A DNA stretch of 64,000 nucleotides from Hyalella azteca (lineage: Eukaryota; Arthropoda; Malacostraca; Amphipoda; Hyalellidae): positions 1-64,000 of the forward strand of contig NW_025932596.1 of assembly GCF_000764305.2 (NCBI RefSeq), written 5' to 3'. Made by a program: the position numbers and the translations under genes. The notes below the pieces were generated by a model, which was given only the letters and a program-made list of their open reading frames with translations, was not told the DNA's origin and ran no database searches. Shown in pieces: positions 11,935 through 22,000 of this stretch (the first letter of the stretch is position 1; the number at the start of each line of letters is the position of its first letter).

Positions 11935-12211
11935 TAGAAATGAATTGAAGTGTCGGCACTGAAGAAATAGGCCCATGGCCTGTTGCCGATTTTGAACTTT
12001 CCGTGACTTGATCTTCTTAACATCGCAGAACATTCACAGCATTTTGAGGTCTCGAACTCGCAACGCACTGCTACAATTCTGCTTTACTAAACCGCCCGGC
12101 CTCCTTGCCGATTCTGACCAGAAACTGTCGCACAGAGCTGGGATCGAACCCGCGCCTCTCTAGTGCGTCAATCTTGGTACTCTGAACTTTAACCACTGGG
12201 CCACCCTGCCT
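11935..12211 (-). mobile_element. tRNA-derived SINE, copy 1 (minus strand)
   Basis: Read on the minus strand it begins ggcagggtggcccagtggtt (A-box-like), then gcgggttcgatcccagctct (B-box-like), a conserved block with gaggccgggcgg and tgcgagttcgagacc, and ends with a diverged aatcggcaacaggcc tail. Same order as the copies at 13.4 and 15.05 kb. Confidence 0.88.
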
Positions 12212-13140
12212 CTATGGTATCCAACCAACTATGCTATCAGGGAGGTTGATCCAGATGTCGATGACTGGAAGCTAAAAGAATTGTGAGAATGAGTAGATAA
12301 GCTGCGTTCATAGCCGTCGAGGTACACTGGAAGAAACAGTTAATGACAGCTCGAGCGTGATTCCAGACTGGATGGCCATGGTACCGGCTCGAGATTCCTG
12401 GTCAATATTTTTAGAAGTTATCTTGTCACTCCGAACTTTGAAAATTTTTGGTCATAAGGAACTCTTTTATTGACAAGAAGTTAAATTTCGAAAATGAATG
12501 GACAGTCATGTCTGGATTCTTTAGTATCCATTCTGAGATCGTAAAAATTTTGTTTAAATGCGGACGTGACATTTCTTTCTGAAAATAAGTTCGACACTGT
12601 GACGTTGATTGAAGCTGAAGTTTCTTGCTTGCGAACAATAAACCTTCGCTCTTGGTTAGGATAAATTAATGCGCTGCTGCAGAGGTTTGGCATTAGGTAC
12701 ACAATTACGTACTGTTTAACTTGTCTAACATCTATAATGTATTCATTTCGTTTAAAGAGATTGATTTAAAGATACCATCGTAAAAAACAATTATTCTGAT
12801 CTCTCGGTTACATTGTTTATACACTAATGTAGATAATAAATTAGTTCCTATAAATTACGAACTTAAGCTCCATTTCATCAACTAATCTCATTCGCACACT
12901 AATCCATTTACAATACTCTAACATTTAATTTGTGAATTCAATGAGTTTATTAACATTTATATGCTTAAATTTAGTAGAAATTACATTTTTTCCTATTTTA
13001 GCTTCATCTAGTTGATAATAAACTTCTTAATATTGATAATAAACTATTTATATTCTTTAGAAAAAACTACTTATAACAATGCGAGCAACATTGCTTGCAA
13101 TTTTTCTTGGTGAATCAAACGGTTAAACAATGTTGACACT
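12212..13140. other. Gene-free spacer
   Basis: AT-rich beyond 12700; no exon or known repeat recognised. Small frames on the minus strand near 12426-12702 overlap each other and lack any domain. Confidence 0.4.
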
Positions 13141-13148
13141 ATTCAGCC

Positions 13149-13185
13149 CATGGTTGAACAAGTAGATAAATATAGTTCAACCATG
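13149..13185. mobile_element. 37-bp miniature element with 8-bp target duplication
   Basis: The element starts catggttgaac and ends gttcaaccatg, an inverted pair around only 15 bases, and is flanked on both sides by attcagcc (13141-13148 and 13186-13193). The termini match those of the 254-bp MITE at 63641-63894, which also has an 8-bp duplication. Confidence 0.75.
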
Positions 13186-13401
13186 ATTCAGCCATGGTGC
13201 CACTACTGTTTGACCATGCTTGAATTACGCTATCCGGTATCCGTTGTACGTTTAGCTCTGACGACGGTCAGCTGTTAAACACTCGTTAGTTTTGACTGTT
13301 AGGCCACAATGCTTATCGCTGACGCTAGGTATCTCCTTTTCCTAATCCTAAGCAAAACAAATGTATTCAATGAGTCTGAATCAAGTCATCACCCTGTCCC
13401 T

Positions 13402-13680
13402 GGGCAGGGTGGCCCAGTGGTTACAGACTTGAAGTAACCAGAGTGCCAAAAGCCCAAAATTGGGGCAAAGAGGCGCGGGTTCGATTCCACATTCCAACTC
13501 TGTGCGCCAGTTTCTGGTTAGAAAGGAGGCCGGGCGGCGGGCGGTTGAGCAGAATTGTAGCACAGTAGCATTTAGCCTAGTTTGCGAGTTCGAGACCCGA
13601 AAAATGCTGTGAATGTTCTACAATGTTGAGAATCGGCGACAGGGCTACGGCCTACGAAACGCTGAAACCGTTATTATTAG
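13402..13680 (+). mobile_element. tRNA-derived SINE, copy 2
   Basis: ggcagggtggcccagtggtt, then gcgggttcgattccacattc (B box), gaggccgggcgg followed by an extra cgggcgg, tgcgagttcgagaccc, and the LINE-like tail aatcggcgacagggctacgg ending gaaaccgttattattag. A small internal duplication is visible after the A box. Confidence 0.9.
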
Positions 13681-13856
13681 GTATAAAACATTCATATTGC
13701 CTTTATTGGTCATATCTGATGCAAGTAAATAACATAGCTAAAGATTGTACAATTTTTTTACTGAAATATCTCTGTTTCACATTCCACATTTGAAACTACT
13801 GATATATTGTGGAGTGGTTTCAATTTCCAAAAAATCACTTAGTTAGGGGTGGTTAA

Positions 13857-15042
13857 CACGTTAACCGCCAGCATGCAATATTGGAATTTACCCCTAGCGC
13901 CATGACTTCTAGGCGCCAAAATATCTCAGTAGGTCAGGAAAAGCTGCAAGGGAAGGTGTGTATGTGTTATACTCTCTGTCTAGTATCTTCTAGAACAGAG
14001 TAAACCATGAGACACATGTGGTACATAAGGATGTTCACTAAATCTTCATTTTTCTCCAGCGCCATGTGCGCCACCGGTGGTACAAGAGATTATGGTACAC
14101 TGGTGGCTTTTATTGCAACAATAGAAACGGTACACATTGGATCATAATTATTTGGCCACCGGTGGTTATAGTTTAGAGCTCTCAAAAAATATTTTTTATA
14201 TTGTAGTTAGTACTTATGATTTTCATTTGTTAGTTTTTTATTTATAATAATACCAAGACTTATTACATACGTTTATTTCATTATTTCACTCACTACTCAT
14301 AATTGCTTTGCATTACGATAACAAATTTCATATCAAGCAACCCTTGTCGATGAAAAAATTCCGAGAATCTATTGCTCACTCACTCATAACAGGAAACTCG
14401 AAAAAAAGGAACACAGGACGAGAACCAGCTGTTATAGGTGGGAAGAGAAACTCTCATTACCTTCTTGAGTTGGAGGGTCAATGTCGGAATATAAGAAAAA
14501 GATGTAGAGGGTGTTACGAGGTGCTGTTGAAAAATGAAGGCTGCTCAGTTGCAGCTGCAAAAGCAAGAAGATTGAAAACAGTCTGCCTTCAAAGCAAAAA
14601 TAAGCCACATTTATGCCCTGGTTGTTTTGAATGAACCCACTCTCATATGTAATGTCTGATGTCTAATGCTATTATTGGTTCATGGATAATTTTCCAAAAT
14701 GTAATCTAACTAATTATGATCACGAATTTATGCGGATTATTTCTTTTATTTGAAGAATTTCCTTTTTTACCATTGAATTTTAGGTTTGAGAAAGAGTCTG
14801 ATTTACGGAACAAAACTATAGTTATATTTCATTTAAAATTTGTATGAAACTATTTTTTTGAATAGTTATGCTAATAAATAAATAAATTACGACACTTGTT
14901 TTGATAATTCATCCTTCTATCCATGAAAAACGAGTGAAAAAGAAATTTGAAATTAAATATGTAAATGATCCACCGGTGGTACATATGGCGTTCATTGACA
15001 GCTTATTTTGTGCCACCGGTGGTACATGTGGCGGTTAACGTG
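13857..15042. mobile_element. piggyBac-like element, internally deleted, TTAA-flanked
   Basis: TTAA at 13853-13856 precedes cacgttaaccgcca, and the exact reverse complement tggcggttaacgtg precedes TTAA at 15043-15046. This is a perfect 14-bp inverted terminus with the piggyBac target site. Subterminal ccaccggtggtac motifs recur at both ends (about 14070, 14155, 14970 and 15012). The only coding relic is the transposase C-terminal cysteine-rich segment at 14308-14634, so the element cannot encode a full transposase. Confidence 0.9.
14308..14634 (+). pseudogene. piggyBac transposase C-terminal fragment
   Basis: The frame encodes HYLLELEGQCRNIRKRCRGC, then YEVLLKNEGCSVAAAKARR and KTVCLQSKNKPHLCPGCFE before a stop. 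It matches the piggyBac cysteine-rich domain order (RCxxCY ... KTxCxxCxxKPxLCxxCF), which binds the element's ends; here the second CxxC is altered (TVCLQSKNKP, one Cys missing). The frame opens on TTG without an ATG, and the DDD catalytic domain is absent. Confidence 0.85.
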
Positions 15043-15047
15043 TTAAA

Positions 15048-15300
15048 GGGTTAAAAAAAAGTGGTTAAAGTTCAGAGTACCAAGATTGGAGCAGAGAGGC
15101 GCGGGTTCGATCCCAGCTCTGTGCGCCAGTTTCCGGTCAGAATCGGCAAGGAGGCCGGGCGGTTAAGCAAAGCAAAAATTGAAGCAGTGAGCTGCGAGTT
15201 CGAGACCGCAAGAAGCTGTGGATGTTCTGCGATGTTAAGAATCGGCGACAGGCCTACGGCCTACTAACGCTGAAACCGCTATTATTATTATTATTATTAA
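15048..15300 (+). mobile_element. tRNA-derived SINE, copy 3
   Basis: Starts within the A-box region (aagtggttaaagttcagag), then gcgggttcgatcccagctct, gaggccgggcggttaagca, gcgagttcgagaccgc, aatcggcgacaggcctacgg and an (att)n tail. It lies two bases after the TTAA of the piggyBac relic and lacks the 5'-most bases of the other copies. Confidence 0.9.
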
Positions 15301-16180
15301 TAGGCTATGCTTAGTATTTGTTTATAATTTTCAAATATTATTGCTGAACTCGGTGAACTGCAGAGCCAGAACTGATTACAATTTTTTTTTCAATTAGCCT
15401 ACCTACCTAGTAAGAGATAATTCATGCTAGATTGCTTATCATTGCTAGTGATGTTACATAAATCTATTGCTTTAAAATATGGTTTGGAACTTGGAAGCAA
15501 TTTGCAGCTCACTGAGCTCAGAGAGTGGTGACTGACTGACTGGTGAAATTAGTGAAATGACAAGTCCATTTAAAGCCTGAATCCACTTTTCAACCTTATC
15601 TGAATATCCAATATTATGCTCCATTTTCCCATACCTATTTCATCTAATGTTCAATGTTGCAGCCTTGCAGGTAAAATTAGTTTTTTTACAGGTGATTTGC
15701 AAATCACAAGCACTCAAGCAGAAATGGTGCATTTTTCTTATTTTTTAATGAATAATTTGAAAAGACCTTGAAAAGTCATATTTGAGATACCTAGGTACTA
15801 GTATGGAATATATCTACTTGGCAAGCCGCGACTGAATTTTTCGAGCCGTGGTTTTATGGATTTGCCAGCCGTGATTCCATTTCTACGAGATTGCGGAAGT
15901 TGAAAATTTTATGAAATGACATGTTTGCGAAGTGCAAACCGCGATTTTTTAATCAAACAAAAATTTATGACATTCGAGCCGCGAGATTTCATACCTACTG
16001 AAATTATATGATATTAGAGCCGCGAGATTTCATACCTACTGAAATTATATGATATTAGAGCCGCGATATTTCAGACAAAAATAGGACTTTTCCAGACTAG
16101 CCTAGGTAGGCTGTGTAAATTTTAGAATTTGGATAGAATTTTTCATAGATTCTGGCTTCTGGGTAATTAATTGTATAGTC
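15301..16180. other. Gene-free spacer with a short triplicated motif
   Basis: No exon recognised. Between 15960 and 16080 the phrase gagccgcgagatttcatacc and variants occurs three times with atatgatattagagccgcga between, a small direct repeat. Confidence 0.5.
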
Positions 16181-16397
16181 CATAGTGGCAAAGCAGCGAG
16201 TTTTTTTAGAATTTAGAGTTTTAGACTCCCCCTCAAGTTCATTTTTGAGTCCTATAAGTAGACCAATAAAGTATCCTGGATACCAGCATTATCATACATA
16301 AGAAATTTATTTAAATCATGAGTAAATGAGGAAATTAAAAATGAACTCTTGAACTGATTCTAAAAAAGCTCTGGTTTGCCATTATGGTATAGTCTAA
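16180..16397. mobile_element. Small TIR repeat (MITE-like)
   Basis: tatagtccatagtggcaaag at the left is inverted at the right as ctggtttgccattatggtat. Internal halves match the repeat at 2085-2160 in opposite orientations, so this copy has both ends of that family. Confidence 0.55.
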
Positions 16398-16484
16398 TGG
16401 TATTTTTATTGGTAGATTAAAAAAAATCATTAAGCAATTAGCAATTGTCTACAATTTTGTAATTTTTCTTATTTAGAAGTCCAT

Positions 16485-17470
16485 ACTGTAAAATGGGATA
16501 ACTTTGACCACTTTTTTTTCAAAATGATGCCATTTTTTTACTAGATAAGTTAAACTTAAATTGAAACATGCAAAATACAGGTCTATACTCTAGCTTTACT
16601 CACCATAAATTGCTGGCTCCTGCCTCTTAGTTTTGATGTAATTTCAAAAAAAGTGATGGTCTTTGTTATCCCAGCTCTTGGACTTGGGGTTTCTTTGACC
16701 GGGTGGTAAAATCAATTTTATTTTTAGGTAGAATAACTCCAAATAACTCCAGGTTGTGGTGCATTGTAGTAGAACTTTTCTAGTTACATATGCAAAAGAC
16801 AAATTTTAGGAAAGTGTCATAGTTTGCAAATGAGGGGCGCCGCCCCCAAATGGGCTAAATGTGACCATCTAATGGCAGCCGTGATGGGGTAACATTGACC
16901 GGTTTGGAAATTAAGTTAAAATTACCAAATATAAGACTCTGTAGAGTCTGAGACATAAAGAAAAAAACATTAATAGGTGTATCAAACATGAAATATGTTA
17001 TATAGGTACCTATGGTAATTTTAACTTAATTTCCAAGCCGGTCAATGTTACATCGTCACGGCTGCCATTAGGTGGTCAAAGTTATCCCATTGGGGGGTGG
17101 CACCCCCCATTTGCAAAATATGACACTTTTCTAAAATTTGTCTTTTGCATATGTAACTAGAATAGTTCTACTACAATGCATCAAAACCTGGAGTTATTTT
17201 ACCAAAAAATAAAAAAATTGGAGGGGGTACTCCGACAGGCTTTAAATAGTAGCTCTTTTTCATGGGTCACATTTTTAATTTTTTAACCTAATAGATATGC
17301 AAACTTTTTAAATCTTTCTATTGTGTTACGTAGCCTCAGTATTAGGCCTTTGATGGCCATTGACAAAAATTTTTTATGTCGAATCGTTTTTGAGTTTTGG
17401 GGGTTTTTGTTAAAAAATGAAAAGTGGTCAAAGTTACCCCACCGGTCAAAGTAACCCCATTTTACGGTAG
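16485..17470. mobile_element. ~1-kb foldback element with long internal palindrome
   Basis: The left end tgtaaaatgggataactttg inverts at the right as caaagtaaccccattttacg. Inside, a long arm at about 16735-16928 (aactccaggttgtggtgcat, cttttgcatatg-type block, ggcagccgtgatggggtaac) is inverted at 17010-17210 with roughly 90% identity by eye. No transposase frame. Fragments of its right side occur at 1925-2080 and 43709-43858. Confidence 0.85.
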
Positions 17471-17474
17471 GTAC

Positions 17475-18825
17475 TGAATACTGAGTACTGACCATAGTGA
17501 CAAATCACAGATTCTTTAGAATCAGTTTATTTTTAATTTCCTGATTAACTGAATATTTAAAACAATTTTTTATGTATGAATGATGGTATGTGGTAACCAT
17601 GATACTTTACTGGTTAGTGGTTTATATATAGGACTCAAAAAGGAACTTGACTTACTTAAGAAAGCTTCTAAAAAAGTCTCTGAAGTCTCTGCTTTGACAC
17701 TGGTCACTGTTTAGAAGCATAGAAATAGACCAAGGCCCTTAGGCATAGAAATAACTCAGAGTGGAAAATTGGTTAGAAGCCACCTATGAATTGGACAAAA
17801 AAAGGCTTGTAAGTTGGGTCAGCTTCATACTTAAAAAAAAATCCTTATTTCTTTAGGAAAAATGAGAAAAAGCTTTTGCCCATGATTTTGAAAAAATCAC
17901 CTGAGAAACAATACCATTAGTCTAATTTTAGGAAATTTCTGTCTAATATTCTAACTTGGTGGTGCTGTGGTGGAAATAGTAAAATCTTCCACAACCACTT
18001 GTGGTGTTCTCATTCACATATCTTATGTGCAACTGCAACATACATAGTTGCACATAAGATATTTTATAAAATCAGATTTTAAATTCTGTGTTCTAGTTCA
18101 AATTGAATTGAAAATCTATGTATGATAATGCTAGTAACTATGATGCTTTAATGGTCTAGTCATTACTCAAAGCACTCAATTCAATTTACTCTCACAAAGG
18201 AAAAATCTGAAAAAGTCTCTTCTAGGTACTATGTTCACAGGTGGCTTCAGCCCAATTTTCTAGTTGGATAGGAAGTGGTCAAATTGTCCAGGGTCTTGGG
18301 CATTTCTTCTTGTTCAAGAATGGCTTTTGCTTGTTTTACTAATTTGGTTTCTAACCTAATGAAAAACAAATTTGAACAATAAACTCATTTAGTAAACTAC
18401 CATCAAACTTTTGCTTCAATCATCAATGCCATTAACTTTGCTATAGCCTACACCTCTTGATCTTATGTTACTGCCTCTCAATAGCATTCAATAGAAACAA
18501 TCTATTACATTAATAAAAGTGAGCCATAACTTTCTAGCATGATCAAAAAAGCTTTTTAGTTATTATGTGGCAATTGAACTCTTCAAATTATACTTTTGAC
18601 CAGTATTATATTTATAAGGTTTTAATGACAAGCACCGAGTTGAGAGCAGTATTGGCCAAGTGGTAACTTGTGTCTCATTATCAGTGCACATTACATCAAA
18701 ACTCTAATATTATCATAAAAGTAAACCAACCTGGAACATCCAATTAAAGCCACCAATGAAGCCATGGTTGCAACTTGGTTCAAATGATGTGTATCAGAAA
18801 TCTAAAACTATCAAATATTTTACAG
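17475..18825. other. Gene-free region upstream of UBE2O
   Basis: 17480-17705 holds another diverged copy of the short TIR repeat (accatagtgacaaatcacag versus ctgctttgacactggtcact). No coding exon or clear promoter motif recognised. A possible 5' UTR acceptor (atattttacag) precedes 18826, suggesting the UBE2O transcript begins further upstream. Confidence 0.45.
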
Positions 18826-18875
18826 ATGATCCTAACTGCATCTCTTTCTTTGAGTAAGACTAAATTTTCATTATA

Positions 18876-19085
18876 ATGTCTCATGAATATGAATACTTTT
18901 ATGAAGATGAAGTTTACCGTTTCAACAAGAAGGGTCAACTTCAGCTTGGCATGGTTCTTGAAAATGCAGAGCTTGTGTCAAGTGATGAAGAAAGTGATGA
19001 TGATGAAGAAGACAAGGTTACCAAAGGCCACATACGAGTGGCATGGTATCCCAATGGCGAAGAAGTTGTTATTTCAGAAAGAAAG
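18876..19085 (+). CDS. UBE2O: UBE2O exon 1
   Basis: The start ATG at 18876 opens [20 protein letters not shown]. An acidic stretch [13 protein letters not shown] follows, then the conserved [15 protein letters not shown]. Donor aag|gtaatc, phase 0. A second upstream Met is absent in frame. Confidence 0.88.
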
Positions 19086-22000
19086 GTAATCCTCTCAATA
19101 ATATTAAGCCTCTGGTTGCGAATGCACTTTTAACTGTAATGAAGGATGGGTTAATATGATCTGTTTCTATTCATATTTAAGTAGATCAACAGTTAAAGTC
19201 TTCACTTATAAAGGTATAATTTATTACAGGTAATTTTGAAGATAGAAGGACATACTACCACCTATTTACCTTTTACAACTTAATTCTAAAGGGGATCAGT
19301 ATATATGTGTTAAAATTAGAATATGAAGAAATTGTTTTTTAATGTGTATCCTTGCATTGGAGTAGTCCATCAACAGGAAAATTCTTGTTTTCAAAAGATC
19401 TTTACTTTTTTAGCCATTTAAATGACTGTAAACACTTTTCTAATCAGGTCTCACTGGCGGATCGATCATTGATGCCTGGCGACGTAGTACGTCGTCTAAT
19501 CATAGGCCGCGACACTCAGCGTGGTTACTGTCGCCAGGTGCGAGTCATGGCCCGCGTGCAGATTGTCAATGCCGGACGTCAGGTCATCCCATGTGTTGAC
19601 AGTTCTGACTTGGTTCCTATTGAGGTGAGATATTTTTCTAAGTTCCTTACAAACTTGATATGCATTATCAGTACTTGATTCTGGGATTTTAATTAGTTAT
19701 TTTATATTTTTCTTGTTCACATGAAACCTTACAAATATATGTGTGTCCTGCCTTATTGTTTGACACTATTAAATTCTCAACTGACAACTGTACATCTGTC
19801 AGTATCTAATCCAAAAATTTAAAATTGACAACTATTTTCTGAGCAGGAGTTTGCAACAGACATGGCCATCTCACTAGACTCTTGGGTTGGTATGGTCCAC
19901 ATGATCAAGCGGCGTCTACTGCTCTCCTTCAAGGATGGCTCGTGTTGCTATATGAACGACAGCGCTGCTTCAAACCTTGTGGAAATCAGGGACTCTAGAG
20001 ACAAGGTTGGCTCATTTCTCTATTTCCTAATTTTTTTACATGAATGACAATGCTGCTTCAAATCTTGTGGAAATCAGGGACTCTAGGGACAAGGTTGGCT
20101 CATTTCTCTATTTCCAAATTTTTTTACATGAATGACAATGCTGCTTCAAATCTTGTGGAAATCAGGGACTCTAGGGACAAGGTTGGCTCATCTATCTATT
20201 TCCTAATGTTTTTTTTATGGAAGACTTTTTCACTGTGGTTGCTTTTATTTGTGTTATTGTTCTGTTCTGACTGTTGTGGTGTTAGATTCATTAAGTTCTA
20301 GTGCCGACAAGACAATGTCTGTTAGTTCTCAATTTGAACCTATCTGACCTAAGGGTTAAAAATGTAATTTTATTTACTGTAAAGGTACTTGTCTTGCTTG
20401 CCAAAGTTGTGACATTGAAAATTTTCCAATTTAACTCATTTATTGTATTTCTCAGACAGCAGTTAGCTGCCTCATGTTACATTATGAAAATAATAGATTG
20501 TTTATGATTTAACCTGCTTGAACTCCTAAATGATTAATAATGACTATTGAAAAAATTAATTTAATTTGATGTAAAATTGTAAATTTATGTTTGCCAATAT
20601 TCAATGCATGAATATTTTGTTCAAATTTTCCATTGCCATCTCATATGATATTCATTTTTCTTTCTTATTTATTCACATGAGTAGTGTAGCTGATATTGAA
20701 CCTGAAACTTGAGTCTGGAATTAATTTTCTAGAATTATCTTTGTTAGTATTTGAAATATTTCCCTATTGATCAAGAGCTTGTGCCAATTAATATAAATAA
20801 ATAATTATATGTAATTTATCGTCCGCACCTTGTTTTTAAAGGAATGTGAGTTTCGGCGGTACGACTTCTATCCTGGTCAAGTGCTGGTGGGGAATGTCCA
20901 GGACTTTGAAACTGTAGAGTGGGTGGAGTGCTCAGATGCCGTCACTGCCAAGCTGCAAGCCACTGAGACCCGCAACCGACGCTCTAAAATGCACGTAACT
21001 GTGCAGAAGGTGGAGGTGAGTGCAAGTGCTGTGCACTTGGTAGAAAAACATGTGTGCAGAAGGTGGAGGTGAGTGCAAGTGCTGTCTGCTCTATGGAGAC
21101 AACTCCACCAGTTCAGACCAGACAACTCCACCAGTTCAGACCAGACAGCTCCACCAGTTCAGACCAGACAACTCCACCAGTTCAGACCAGACAACTCCAC
21201 CAGTTCAGACCAGACAACTCCACCAGTTCAGACCAGACAGCTCCACCAGTTCAGACCAGACAACTCCACCAGTTCAGACCAGACAACTCCACCAGTTCAG
21301 ACCAGACAAGTCCCCCAGTTCAGACCAGACAAGTCCACCAGTTCAGACTAGACAAGACCCCCAGTGCAAGTGCATTACTGACAAGTGTTTATTATTACAT
21401 AAAGAATTGACAGCTATGATGACTAAGTTTAGGTAGCTAAGTTAAATACTAAGTTAAATACCGGTACTAATTAAGTTTAGGTAGCATCTCCCTTCATCGT
21501 TTTACCGATAACTGGCGAAATAATTGTTCTGGCGCCTCAAGTGTCACTAATGGTAGTCAGAGCAGTAAGAACAATACCGTGAATACTGACAGGTGTTATA
21601 GCTGCTCGTGCTGGGAGTAGTAAAGTGGGTCACAATTCGAATATTATGACCATTGACTTTCTGAGTGAGGCATCTACTGACCACATGACCATCTCTGACC
21701 ACATGACCATCTCTGACCACATGACCATCTCTGACCACATGACCATCTCTGACCACATGACCATCTCTGACCACNGTCTCCCCTCTCCCGTGCCCTCCTC
21801 TCGTCTCCCCTCTCCCGTGCCCTCCTCTCGTCTCCCCTCTCCCGTGCCCTCCTCTCGTCTCCCCTCTCCCGTGCCCTCCTCTCGTCTCCCCTCTCCCGTG
21901 CCCTCCTCTCGTCTCCCCTCTCCCGTGCCCTCCTCTCGTCTCCCCTCTCCCGTGCCCTCCTCTCGTCTCCCCTCTCCCGTGCCCTCCTCTCGTCTCCCCT

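Noticed and set aside
12120..12200. tRNA gene-like B box and A box on the minus strand
   Set aside because: No cloverleaf or anticodon arm fits; the same sequence recurs with a LINE-type tail at 13.4 and 15.1 kb, so it is a SINE.
20044..20301. Additional UBE2O exon candidates in the exon 3 copies
   Set aside because: No acceptor precedes them and the frame relative to exon 3 is shifted; they look like intronic duplicates.
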